Part shown: positions 36,240 to 49,080 of the stretch, piece after piece | Layout: every line of letters begins with the position of its first letter | Position numbering within the stretch: position 1 is the stretch's first letter | Assembly (NCBI GenBank): GCA_029961685.1 | Contig: JARWKL010000008.1 | Span: forward strand, 21,299,981-21,363,980 | Origin: Aristolochia californica | Lineage: Eukaryota; Streptophyta; Magnoliopsida; Piperales; Aristolochiaceae | Reading direction: 5' to 3' | Length of the DNA: 64,000 nucleotides | Notes under the pieces: model-generated | Database searches by the model: none | Seen by the model: the letters and a program-made list of their open reading frames with translations, nothing else | Told to the model about the DNA's origin: nothing | Position numbers and translations under genes: made by a program

Positions 36240-37294
36240 GGATAGCAAATTTTTTTTATTCATTTGTGGTGTGTCAATAAATTTTATTTAATTTAATTTG
36301 TTTATTTATTTAAATAATTTCCATACATAAGCTCTAAAATTTTAATTTTTTTTATCTATTTTCCTTTTATCTCTTTTTTTTTTGTTTACGAGATGAAGGA
36401 AAAGTGAAAACTCAAGTTTTGATTTACGAAAAATATATACATCCAAAATTGAAATGCACAATGCAAAAATTTAGAGAGAGATAATTCAAAAAAGTGTGTA
36501 TAATTTTTAGGGATTGTAAACTCTTTTTAGTTTTTATATATCAGGTTTTTCAATCGTCGCGAAAAGGAGGAGGCTGGAGATTTTTAACTGAGTGTCGACT
36601 CCCAATCCATAAGTCTTTGCTTTAAAAAATATAGCCTGTTACGTATTTGTGGTGTGTGAATAAATTTTCTTTTCTTACATTTGTTTATTGCATAAATTCT
36701 TACCATACATAATCTCTAAATTTTTCATTTTGCTGTGATCTATTTGCCTATTATCTCTTTTTTTGTTTACGAGATGTAGGGAAAGTGAAATCTCAAGTTT
36801 TGATTAAATAAAAAATTATACATCTAAAATTTAAATGCACAATGCACAAATGTAGAGAGAGATAATTCAAAAAAGTGTCTATAATTTTTATGGATTGTAA
36901 ACTCTTGTTAGATTTTATATATCAGATTCTGCAAATGGGGAAAAGGGGGAGGCGGGGGATTTTTAACTGAGTGTTGCCTCCCAATCCATAAGTCATTCCT
37001 TACAAAAATATAGCCCATTACGCATGATAAATTAGTTTACAATCATCTATGATCGTTAGGTCATCTATTTGTAAATGGTCAAAATAATGGCTGGTTTGAC
37101 TCGGGTAAATATCCCACCGCACGTTCACTTGAGAATTTAAAGTTATTCTCTTTAAAAAAATTTGATCCATAGCTCACTTGCATGTTTAACATGTTTGAAT
37201 CATGCATATCCAATTTTTAAAACATATGTAGAAAAATCTCTTTCTTATAAAATTTTGAGCTATTACGGTTGAACTTGTGGAATTTCCCAAACTT
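36240..37294. repeat. M56 truncated and fused to M57 (about 1.5 monomers)
   Basis: M56 runs to 'tagcctgttacg' at about 36643 and then joins the head of M57 at 'tatttgtggtgtgtgaataa'. The 3' part of M56 and the first ~22 bp of M57 are missing. This is the same class of event as at 12361 and 48530. Confidence 0.8.
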
Positions 37295-38968
37295 CAATAA
37301 CAAAATTTTGGTCTTCATTTGTGGTGTGTGAATAAATTTTCTTTACTTAAATTTTTTTATTGCCTTAAATTCCTTCCTTATATAAACTCTAAAATTTTTA
37401 TTTTGTTGTGATCTATTTGCCTTTTATCTTTTTTTTTTCTACGAGATGAAGGGCAAGTGAGAACTCATGTTTTTATTTAAGAAAAAATTATACAACTAAA
37501 ATGGAAAAGCACAATGCACAAATGAAGAGAGTTAATTTCAAAAAGTCTCTATAATTTTTAGGGATTTTAAACTCTATTTTGTTTTTTATATATCAGGTTC
37601 AGCAATTGTCGGGAAAAGGGGGAGGCGGGTGATTTTTATTTGAGTGTTGACTTCCAATCCATAAGTCATTCGTTAAACAAATATAGCCCGTTACGCATGA
37701 TAAATCACATTACAATCATCTATAATCGTTAAGTCAGCGTTTTGTAAAAGGGCAAAATAATGGCTTGTTTGACTCGGGTAAATATCCCAACGCACGTTCA
37801 CTTGAGAATTTAATGTTATTTTCTTTAAAAGGTTTAGATCCATAGTTCATTTGCATCTTTAACGTGTTTCAAGAATGCATTTCCATTTTTTAAAACATGT
37901 GTAGAAAAATCTCTTTCTTATAAAATTCCGAGCAATTAGGGTTGCACTCGTGGAATTTCCTAAACTTGGAAAACAAACATTTTGTGTTCATTTGTGGTGT
38001 GTGAATAAATTTTCTTCACTTAAATTTCATTATTGCTGTAAATTCTTACCATACATAAAATCAAAAAAATTTATTTTGTTGTGATCTTTTTGCCTTTTAT
38101 CTCTTTTTTGGTTTACGAGACGAAGGGAAAGGGGAAACTCAAGTTTTGATTTACGATAAAAGCACACATCTAAAATGGAAATGCACAATGCATGAATTTA
38201 GATTGAGATGATTCCTAAATGTTTCTATAATTTTATGGATTGTAAACTCTTTTTAGTTTTTAAATATCAGGTTCTGCAGTCGTCGGGAAAAGCGGGAGGC
38301 AAGGGATTTTTAACTGAGTGTTGACTCCCAATCCTTACAAAAATATAGTCTGTTACACATGATAAATCACTTTACAATCATCAATGATCATTAGGTGAGC
38401 TTTTTGTTAATTGGCAAAATAATGGCATGTTTGACTCGAGTAAATATCCCACAACATGTTCACTTGTGAATTTAAAGGGATTCTCTTTAAAAATTTTGGA
38501 TCCATAGGGCATTTGCATCTTTAACATGTTTCAAGCATGCATATCCATTTTTTAAAATTTTTTTAGAAAAATCTCTTTATTTTAACATTCCGAGCTATTA
38601 GGGTTGAACTAGTGGAATTTTCCAAACATGGATAACAAAACTTTTTTGTTCATTTGTGGCGTGTTAAAAAATTTTCTTTACTTACATTTGTCTATTACTT
38701 TAAATTCTTTCCATACTTTAACTCTAAAATTTTCATTTTGTTGTGATCTATTTGCCTTTGATCTCTTTTCTTTGTTTACGAGATGAAAGGAAAGTGAAAA
38801 CTCAAGTTTTGATTTAAGAAAAAAGTATAAATCTAAAATGGAAATGCACAATGGACAAATATAGAGAGAGATAATTCCAAAATGTGTCTGTAATTTTAAG
38901 GGATTGTAAACTATTTTTAGTTTTTATATATCAGGTTCTACATACATCGCGAAAAGGGGGAGGCAGGC

Positions 38969-39181
38969 GATTTTTAACTGAGTGTTGACTCCCAATCCAT
39001 AAGTCATTCCTTACCCAAATATAGCCCGTTACGCTAGATAAATCACTTCACAATCATCTATGATCGTTAGGTCAGCTTTTTGTAAATGGGCAAACTAATG
39101 GCTAGTTTGACTCGGGTAAATATCCCACCACACCTTCATTTGAGAATTTAAAGTTATTCTCTTTATAAGGGTTGGATCCAT
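38969..39181. repeat. 213-bp block identical to 30524-30736 (copy 2, in M60)
   Basis: Identical to the domain-B block 8445 bp upstream, but embedded in a domain-C monomer. It carries B-type readings such as 'caccttcatttg'. Upstream (e.g. 'ttctacatacatcgcg') and downstream ('ttggtaatttgcatcttgaa') sequence does not match M47. A conversion tract copied from domain B to domain C fits. Confidence 0.95.
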
Positions 39182-42003
39182 TGGTAATTTGCATCTTGAA
39201 CTTGTTTTAAGCATGCATATTCATTTTTTAAAACATGTGTAGAGAAATCTCTTTCTGATAAAATTCTGAGCTATAAGGGCGTAACTAATGGAATTTCCAA
39301 AACTTGGAAAACAAAAACTTTGTGTTCAGTTGTGGTTTGTGAATAAATTTTCATTACTTATATTTGTTTATTTTTTAAATCCTTTCCATTCATAAACTCT
39401 AAATTATTATTTTTTTGTTGTTATATGTTTTCCTTTTTTCTCATTTTATTGTTTAGGAGAAGAAGGAAAACTAAAAACTCAAGTTTTGATTTAAGAAAAA
39501 AGTATCCATCTAAATGGAAATGCACAATGCACAAATATAGAGAGAGATAATTCCAAAAAGTGTCTGTAATTTTTAGGGATTGTAAATTCTTTTTAGTTTT
39601 TATATATCAAGTTTTTCAATCGTAGGGAAAAGAGGGAGGCGGGGGATTTTTAACTGAGTGTTGACTCCCAATCCATAAGTCATTCCTTACAAATATATAG
39701 CCCGTTACACATGATAAATCACTTTACAATCATCTATGATCGTTAGGTCAGCTTTTTGTAAATGGGCAAAATAATGGCATGTTTGACTCGGGTAAATATC
39801 CCACCGCATGTTCACTTGAGAATTTAAAGCTATTCTCTTTAAAATTTTTGGTTCCATAGGTCATTTGCATCTTTAACAAGTTTGAAGCATGCATATCTAT
39901 TTTTTAAAACATGTGTAGAAAAATCTCTTTCTTATAAAATTCCAAGCTTTTAGGGTTGAACTAGTGGAATTTCCCAAACATAGATAACAAAACTTGCTTG
40001 TTCATTTTTCATGTGTGAATAAATTTTCTTTACTTACATTTATTTATTGCTTTAAATTTTTTCCATACATAAAGTCTAACATTTTCATTATGTTGTGATC
40101 TATTTGCCTTTTATCTCTTTTTTTTGTCTACGAGATGAAAGGAAAGTGAAAACTCAAGTTTTGTTTTAAGAACAAAGTATACATCTAAAATGGAAATGAA
40201 TATTGCACAAATGTAGAGAGAGATAATTTCCAAAAGTATCTGTAATTTTTAAAAATTTTAAACTCTTTTTAGTTTTTATATATCAGGTTCTGCAATCATC
40301 CGAAAAAAAGGGAGGCGAGGGATTTTAAATTGAGTGTTGACTCCCAATCCATAAGTCATTCCTAACAAAAATATAGCCCGTTACACATGATAAATCACTT
40401 AAAAATCATCTATGACAGTTAGGTCAGCTTTTTGTAAAAGGGCAAAATAATAGCTTGTTTGACTCGGGTAAATATCCCACCGCACGTTCACTGGAGAATT
40501 TAATGTTATTCTCTTTAATAGGTTTGGATCCCTTGGTAATTTGCATCTTTGACATGTTTCAAGCATGCATATCCATTTTTTAAAACATGTGTAGAAAAAT
40601 CTCTTTCTTATAAAATTCCGAGCTATTAGGGTTGAACAAATGGAATTTCCAAAACTTGGATAGCAAAAACTTTGTGTTCATTTGTGGTGTGTGAACAAAT
40701 TTTCTTTACTTAAATTTGTTTATTGCTTTAAATTCTTTCCAGACATAAACTCTAAAATTTTCATTTTGTTGTGATATTTGCCTTTTATCTCTTTTTTTTC
40801 TTTATCAGATGAAGGGAAAGTGAAAAGTTAAGTTTTGATTTAATAAAAAAGTATACATCTAAAATGGAAATGCACAATGCACAAATGCAGAGGAGATAAT
40901 TCTAAAAAGTGTCTATAATTTTTAGGGATTGTAAAGTCTTTTTTGATTTTATATATCAGGTTCTGTAATCTTCATGAAAAGGGGGAGGCCAGGGATTTTT
41001 AACTGAGTGTTGAATCCCAATTCATAAGTCATTCCTTATAAAAATATAACCTTTCACGCATGATAAATCACTGTACAATGATCTATGATCGTTAGGTCAA
41101 CTTTTTTAAATGGGCAAAATAATGGTTTATTTGACTAGCGTAAATATCCCACCGCACGTTCACTTGAGAATTTAATGTTATTCTCTTAAAAAGGTTTGGA
41201 TCCATCGGTCATTTGCATCTTTAACATATTTCAAGCATGCATTTCCATTTTTTAAAACTTGTCTGGAAAAATCTCTTTCTTATAAAATTTCGAGCTATTA
41301 GGGTTAAACTAGTGGAATTTCCCAAACTTGGATAACAAAACTTTTGTATTCATTTGTAATGTCTGAATAAAATTTCTTTACTTACATTTGTTATTTCTTT
41401 AAATTATTTCCATACATAAACTCTAAAATTTTCATTTTGTTGTGATCTATTTGCCTTTAATCTCTTTTTTTGTTTACGAGATGAAGGGAAAGTGTAAAAT
41501 CAAGTTTTGATTTAAGAAAAAAGTATACATCTAAAATGGAAATACACAGTGGAGAAATGTAGAGAGACATAATTCCAAAATGTGTCTCTAATTTTTATGG
41601 ATTTTAAATTCTTTTTAGTTTTTATATATAAGGTTCTAGAATCGTCGGGAAAAGGGGGAGGCGGGGAATTTTTAACTGAGTGTTGACGCCCAATCCATAA
41701 GTCATTTCTTACAAAAATATAGCCCGTTATGCGTGATAAATCACTTCTCAATCATCTATGATCGTTAGGTCAACTTTTCGTAAAAGGGCAAAATAATGGC
41801 TTGTTTTACTCGAGTAAATATCCCACCGCATGTTGACTTGAGAATTTAATGTTATTCTCTTTTAAAATGTTGGATCCATTGGCCGTTTGCATCTTTAACA
41901 TGTGTTTAAGCATGCATATCCATTTTTTAAAATATTTGTAGAAAAATCTCTTTCTTATAAATTTCGAGCTAAAATGGTTGAACAAGTGGAATTTCCCAAA
42001 CAT

Positions 42004-42682
42004 GGAGAACAAAACTTTTGTGTTCATTTGTGGTGTGTGAATACATAAACTCTTCAATTTCATTTTGTGGTATTGCTTTAAATTCTTTCCATACATAAAC
42101 TCTTAAAATTTCATTTTGTTGTGATCTATTTGCATTTTAGCTCATTTTTTGTCTACGAGATGAAGGGAAAGTAAAAAATCAAGTTTTGATTTACGAAAAA
42201 AGTATAAATCTAAAATGGAAATGCACATTGAACAAATGTAGAGAGAGATAATTCCAAAAACTCTTTGTAATTTTTTGGGATTGTAAACTCTTTCTTGTTT
42301 TTATATATCAAGTTCTGCAATCGTTTGGAAATGGGGGAGGCGAGGGATTTTTAACTGAGTGTTGACTCCCAATCCATAAGTCTTTCCTTACAAAAAGAAA
42401 GCCCGGTACGCTTGATAAATCACTTAACATTCATCTATGATCATTAGGTCAGCTTTTTGTAAAAGGGCAAAATAATGGCTTGTTTGATTCGGGTAAATAT
42501 CCCACCGCACATTCACTTGAGAATTTAAAGTTATTCTCTTTAAATTTTTTGGATATATAGGTCATTTGCATCATTAACATGTTTCAAACATGCATATCAA
42601 TTTTTTAAAACATTTTTAGAAAAATCTCTTTCTTATAAAATTCCGAATGATTAGGGTTGAACTAGTGGAAATTCCTAAACTT
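42004..42682. repeat. M65 with a templated patch in the head
   Basis: After 'gtggtgtgtga' the expected 'ataaattttctttactta' is replaced by 'atacataaactctt' plus 'caatttcattttgtgg' (42041-42070). A near copy of that patch occurs in its normal place 50 bp downstream (42091 onward). This looks like a template switch or a short misaligned duplication. Confidence 0.75.
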
Positions 42683-43340
42683 GGTTAACAAAATTTTTTG
42701 TTCATTTGTGGTGTGTGAATAAATTTACTTTCCTTACATTTTTTTATTCGTTTAAATTCTTTCCATACATAAACTCTAAAATTTTCATTTTTTTTATGTG
42801 ATCTATTTGCCTTTTATCTCTTTTTTGTTTACGAGATGAAGGGAAAGTGAAAACTCAAGTTTTGATTCAAGAAAAAAGTATACATCCAAAATGGAAATGC
42901 ACAACGCACAAATGTAAAGAGAGATAATTCCAAAATATGTTTGTAATTTTAGGGATTGTAAACTCTTTTTAGTTTTTATATATCAGGTTCTGCAATTGTT
43001 GGGAAAAGGGGGAGGCGGGGGATTTTTAACTTAGTGTTGACTCCGAATCCATAAGTCATTCCTTAAAAAAAAATAGCCCGTTAGAGATGATAAATCACTT
43101 TACAATCATCTATGATCGTTAGGTCAGCTTTTCGTAAATGGACAAAATAGTGGCTTGTTTGACTCGGGTAAATATCCAACCGCACGTTCACTTGAGAATT
43201 TAATGTTATTCTCTTTAAAAGGTTTGGATCCATAGTTAATTATCATCTTTAATAAGTTTCAAGCATGTACATCCATTTTTGAAACATGTGTAGAAAAATC
43301 TCTTTCTGATAAAATTCTGAGCTATTAGGGTTGAACTAAT

Positions 43341-43372
43341 GGAATTTCCCAAACTTGGAATTTCCCAAACGT
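43341..43372. repeat. 16-bp tandem duplication at the M66/M67 boundary
   Basis: 'ggaatttcccaaac' occurs twice in a row, at 43341 and 43357. The second copy replaces the normal 'ggataacaaaac' start of M67. Confidence 0.85.
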
Positions 43373-43492
43373 TTTGTGTTCATTTGTGGTGTGTGATTAA
43401 ATTTTATTTACTTACATTTGTTTATTGCTTTAAATTCTTTCCTTATATAAACTCAAAAAGTTTCATTTTGTTGTGTTCTATTTGACTTTTAT

Positions 43493-43660
43493 CTCTTTTT
43501 TTGTTTACGAGATGAAGGGAAAGTTTAAACACAAAATTTATTTAAGAAAAAGTATACATCTAAAGTGGAAATGCACCTCTTTTTTTGTTTACGAGACGAT
43601 GGGAAAGTGAAAACTCATGTTTTGATTTAAGAAAAAAGTATACATCTAAAATGGACATGC
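43493..43660. repeat. 84-bp tandem duplication inside M67
   Basis: The block beginning 'ctctttttttgtttacgag' starts at 43493 and again at 43577. The second copy continues into normal sequence, making the monomer 750 bp. The copies differ at many positions (e.g. 'gtttaaacacaaaattta' against 'gtgaaaactcatgttttg'), so it probably arose by misaligned crossover between two different monomers, not by simple slippage. Confidence 0.85.
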
Positions 43661-44106
43661 ACAATGCACAAATGTAGAGAGATAATTCCAAAATGTGTCT
43701 ATAATTTTTATGGATAGTAATATCTTTTTAGTTTTAATATATTAGGTTCTGCAATCGTCGGGAAACGAGGGAGGCGGGGGATTTTTAACTGAGTGTTGAC
43801 TCCGAATCCATAAGTCATTCCTTAAAAAAATAAAGTCCGTTACGGTTGATAAATCACTTAACAATCATCTATGATCATTAGGTCAGCTTTTTGTAAAAGG
43901 GAAAAATAATGGCTTGTTTAATCATGTAAATATCCCACCGCACGTTCACTTGAGAATTTAAAGTTATTCACTTGAGATATATAGGTCATTTGCATCTTTA
44001 ACATGTTTCAAACATTCATATCCATTTTTGAAAAATATTTTAGAAAAATCTCTTTCTAATAAAATTCCGAGCGATTAGGGTTGAACTAGTGGAAAGTCCT
44101 AATCTT

Positions 44107-47100
44107 GGATAACAAAACTTTTTTGTTCATTTGTGGTGTGTGAATAAATTAACTTTTCTTACACTTGTTTTTTTATTTAAATTCTTTCCATACATAAAGT
44201 CTAAAATTTTCATTTTGTTGTGATCTTTATGCCTTTTATCCCTTTTTTTTCTTTACGAGATTAAGGTCAAGTGAAAACTCAAGTTTGATTTAAGAAAAAA
44301 GTATACATCTGAAATTTAAAAGCTCAATGCTCAAATGTAGAGAGAGATAATTCCAAAAAGTGACTGTAATTTTTAGGGATTGTAAACCCTTTTTAGTTTT
44401 TCTATATCAGGTTCTGCAATAGTCGGGAAAAGGGGGAGGAGTGGGATTTTTAAATGAGTGCTGATTTCCAATTCACAAGTCATTCCTGATAAAAATATAG
44501 CCGGTTACGCATAATAAATCACTTTACAATCATCTATGATCGTTAGGTCAGCTTTTTGTAAATGGGCAAAAGAATGGTTTGTTTGACTCGCGTAAATATC
44601 CAACCGCACGTTCACTTGAGAATTTAATGTTATTCTCTTTAATAGGTTTGGATGCATAGGTCATTTGCTTCTTTAACATGTTTCAAGCAAGGATATCCAT
44701 TTTTAAAAAACTTGAGTAGAAAAATTTCTCTCTTATAAAATTCCAAGCTACAGGGTTGAACTAGTGGAATTTCCCAAACTTGGATAACAAAACTTTTGTG
44801 TTCATTTGTGGTGTGTGAATAAATTTTCTTTACTTACATTTGTTTATTGGTTTAAATTAATTCCAAACATAAACTCTAAAATTTTCATTTTGTTGTGATC
44901 TATTTGCCTTTGACCTCTTTTTTTGTTTACGAGAAGAACAGAAATTGAAAACTCATGTTTTGATTTATGAAAAAATTGAACTTCTAAAATGGAAATGCAC
45001 AATGCACATATGCAGAGAGAGATAATTCCAATAAGTGTCTGTAATTTTTATGGATTGGAAACTCTTTTTAGTTTTTATATATATCAGGTTCTGCAATCGT
45101 CGGGAAAGGGGAGGCGGGGGATTTTTAACTGAGTGTTAACTCCCAATCCGTATGTCATTCCTTACAAAAATATAGCCCGTTATGCATGATAAATCATTTT
45201 ACAATCATCTATGATCGTTAGGTCAGCTTTTTGTGAATGGGCAAAATAATGGCTTGTTTGACTCGTGTGAATATCCCACCGCACGTTCACTTGAGAATTT
45301 AATGTTATTCACTTTAAAAATTTTGGATCCATTGGTCATTTGAATCTTTAACATGTTTCCAGCATGCATATCCATTTTTTTAAAACATTAGTTGAAAAAT
45401 CTCTTTCTTATAAAATTCCGTGCTATTAGGGTTGAACTAGTGAAATTTCCCAAACTTGGATAACAAAACTTTTTTGTACATTTGTGGTATGAGAATAAAT
45501 TTTATTTACTTATATTTGTTTATTTCTTTAAATTCTTTTCATACATAAACTCTGAAATTTTCATTTTATTGTGATCTATTTGCCTTTTATCTCTTTTTTT
45601 GTCTACGAGAGGAAGGGAAAGTGAAAACTTTAGTTTTGATTTAAGAAAAATGTATACATCTAAAATAGAAATACAAAATGCACAAATGTAGAGAGAGAGA
45701 TAATTCCAAAAAGTGTCTGTAACTTTTAGGGATTGTAAACTCTTTTTAATTTTTATATATCAAGTTCTGCAATCGACGGGAAAAGGGGGAGGCGAGGTAT
45801 TTTTAACTAAATGTTGATTCCCAATCCATAAGTCATTCCTTAAAAAAATATATCCCATTACGCATGATAAATCACTTTACAATCATCAGTGATCGTTAGG
45901 TCAGCTTTTTGTAAATGGGCAAAATAATGGCTTGTTTGACTCGGGTAAATATGCCACCGTAGGTTCACTTGAGAATTTAATGTTATTCTCTTTAAAAGGT
46001 TTTGATCCACAGGTCATTTGCTTCTTTAACATGTTTGAAGCATGCATATCCATTTTTTAAAACATGTGTAGAAAAATCTCTTTCTTATAAAATTTCGAGC
46101 TATTAGGGTTGAACTTGTGAAATTTCCCAAACTTGGATAACAAAACTTTTGTGTTCATTTGTTGTGTGAGAATAAATTTTCTGATTTAAATTTGTTTATT
46201 GCTTTAAATTTTTTCCATACATAAACTCTCAATTTTTCATTTTGTTGTGATCTATTTTCCTTTTATCTCTTTTTTTCTTTATGAGATGAAGGGAAAGTGA
46301 AAAATCAAGTTTTGATTAAAGAAAAAAGAATACATTTAAAATGGAAATGCGTAGTGCACAAATGTAGAGAGAGATAATTCCAAAAAGTGTCTGGAATTTT
46401 TAGGGATAGTAAACTTTTTTTAGTTTTTATATACCAGATTCTTCAATCGTCGGGAAAAGGGGGTGGTGGGGCATTTTTAACTGAGTGTTGACTCCCAATC
46501 CATATGTCATTCCTTACAAAAATATTGCCCGTTATGCCTGATAAATCAATTTACAATAATCAATGATCTTTATGTAACCTTTTCGTAAATGGGCAAAATG
46601 ATGGCTTATGTCACTCAGGTAAATATCCCACCGCACGTTCACATGAGAAATTAATGTTATTCTCTTTAAAAGGTCTGGATCCACAGGTCATTTGTATCTT
46701 TAACACGTTTCAAGCATGCACATCCATTTTTTAAAATATGTGAAGAAAAATGTCTTTCTTACAAAATTCTGAGCTATTACGGTTGAACTAGTGGAATTTC
46801 CCAAACTTGCATAACAAAGCTTTTGTGTTTATTTGTGATGTGTGAATAAATTTTATTTTTTTAATTTTGTTTATTTCTTTAAATTCTTTCCATACATAAA
46901 CTCTAAAATTTACCTTTTGTTGTGATCTATTTACCTTTTGTTCTCTTTTTTTGTTTATGAGATGAAGGGAAAGTGAAAACTCAAGCTTTGATTTAAGAAA
47001 AAAGTGTACATCTAAAATAGAAATGCACAATGCACAAATGTAGAGAGAGATATTTGTGTATTGACTCCCTATCCATAAGTCATTCCTGAAAAAAATATAG

Positions 47101-48055
47101 CCCATTACGCATGATAAATCACTTTACAATCATCTTTGATGGTTAAGTCAGCTTTTTGTAAATGGGCAAAATAATGGCTAGTTTGACTCGGGTAAATATC
47201 ACACTAGATGTTCACATGAGAATTTAATGTTATTGTCTTTAAAAGGTTAGGATACATAGGTCATTTGCATCTTGAATATGTTTCAAGCATGCATATCCAT
47301 TTTTTAAAACATGCGTGGAAAAATCTCATTCTTATAAAATTCTGAGCTATTAGGGATGAACTTGTCGAATTTTCCAAACTTTGATAACAAAAATTTTGTG
47401 TTCATTTGTGGTGTGTGAATAAATTCTTTTTATTACATTTGTTTATTGCTTTAAATTCTTTCCATACATAAAATCTAAAATTTTCATTTTGTTGTGATCT
47501 ATTTGCCTTTTATCTCTTTTTTTGTTTAGGAGATGAAGGGAAAGTGAAAACTCAAGCTTTGATTTAAGAAAAAAGTGTACATCTAAAATAGAAATTCACA
47601 ATGCACAAATGTAGAGAGAGATAATTCTAAAAAGTGTCTGTAATTTTTAGAGATTGTAAACTCTTTTTAGATTTTATAAATCAGGTTCTGTAATTGTCGG
47701 GAAAAGGGGGAGTCGAAGGATTTTTAATTGAGTGTTGACTCCCAATCCATAAGCCTTTCCTTAAAAAAACAAAGCCCGTTATGCATGATAAATCACTTTA
47801 CAATCATCTATGATTGTTAGGTCAGCATTTTGTAAATGGGCAAAATAATGGCTTGTTTGACTTGGGTAAATATCCCACTGTACGATCACTTGAGAATTTA
47901 ATGGTTTACCCTTTAAAAGGTTTGGATCCACATGTTATTTGCATCTTTAACATGTTTCAAGCATGCATATCCATTTTTTAAAACATGTGTTGAAAAATCT
48001 CTTTCTTATAAAATTCTGAGCTATTAGGGTTGAACTAATGGAATTTCCCAAACTT
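44107..48055. repeat. Domain-C HOR instance 1: types z-a-b-c-d-e (M68-M73)
   Basis: z (44107): 'ggatgcataggtcatttg.ttc' and 'aaaactt', as in the truncated M75 and M84. a (44782): 'aaattgaaaactca', 'tatggattgga', 'aaacattagt.gaaaa', as in M76 and M85. b (45458): 'gagaataaattttattta', 'attcttttcatacat', 'aatcgacggg', as in M77. c (46135): 'gcgtagtgcac' and 'gatctttatgt', as in M78 and M86. d (46809): 'ttgactccctatcc', as in M79. e (47382): 'aaaaattttg' head, as in M80 and M88. Type names are mine. Confidence 0.7.
46809..47381. repeat. M72, 573-bp monomer lacking the G-rich box
   Basis: 'gtagagagagata' joins 'tttgtgtattgactccc' near 47052-47056. About 100 bp are missing, including the TATA-like word and the G-rich box. 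Its block from about 46960 to 47050 matches the next monomer (47540-47630) almost exactly ('aaaaaagtgtacatc', 'aaaatagaaat'), suggesting local homogenisation. Confidence 0.8.
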
Positions 48056-49080
48056 GAATAACAAAACTTTTGTGTTCATTTGTGGTGTGTGAATAAATTT
48101 CCTTTACTTACATTTGCTTATTGCTTTAAATTCTTTCCATATATAAACTCAAAAATTTTCATTTTGTTGTGTTCTATTTTCCTTTTATCACTTTTATTTT
48201 TTTCAACGAGAGGAAGGGCTAGTTAAAACTCATGTTTTGATTTAAGAAAAAATTATACATCTAAAATGGAAATGCACAATGCAAAAATTTAGAAAGAGAT
48301 AATTCCAAAAAGTGTCTATAATTTTTAGGGATTGTAAACTCTTTTTAATTTCTATATATCTGGTTGTGCAATCGTCAGAAAAAGGGGGAGTCTGGGGCTT
48401 TTTAACTGAGTGTTGACTCCCAATCCTTTTCCATACAAAAATATAGCCCGTTACGCATAATAATTCACTTTACAATAATCTAAGATCATTAGGTCAGCTT
48501 GTTGTAAAAGGGCAAAATAATGGCTTGTTTGCCTTTTATCTCTTTTTTTTTTACGAGATGAAGGGCAAGTGAAAACTCATGTTTTGATTTAAGAAAAAAA
48601 TATACATCTAAAATTGAAATCCACAATGCACAAATGTAGAGAGAGATAATTCCAAAAAGGGTCTGTAATATTTAGGGATTGTAAATTCTTTTTTGTTTTT
48701 CTATATTAGGTTCTGCAATCATCAGGAAAAGGGGGAGGCGTGGCATTTTTAATTGAGTGTTGACTCCCAATTAATAAGTCATTTCTTATACAAATATAGC
48801 CCATTACGCATAATAAATCACTTAACAATCGTCTATGATCGTTAGGTCAACTTTTTTTAAATGGGCAAAATAATGGCTTGTTTGAGTTGGATAAATATCC
48901 CACCGCACGTTCACTTGAGAATTTAATATTATTCCCTTTAAAAGGTTTGGATGCATAGGTCATTTGCTTCTTTAACATGTTTCAAGCATGCATATACATT
49001 TTTTAAAACTTTTACAGAAAAATCTATTTCTTATAAAATTTCGAGCTATTAGGGTTGAACTAGTGGAATTTCCCAAACTT
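48056..49080. repeat. M74 truncated and fused to M75 (about 1.5 monomers)
   Basis: M74 runs to 'aataatggcttgtttg' and then continues as 'ccttttatctcttttt' at about 48530. About 320-340 bp are missing across the monomer boundary, with 'tttg' shared at the two edges ('cttgtttgactc' and 'tctatttgcc'). The M75 tail is type z. Confidence 0.82.

Noticed and set aside
46788..47105. 105-codon minus-strand frame
   Set aside because: It exists because M72 lost about 100 bp, which removed stop codons. Its protein is the same recurrent read-through of the monomer.
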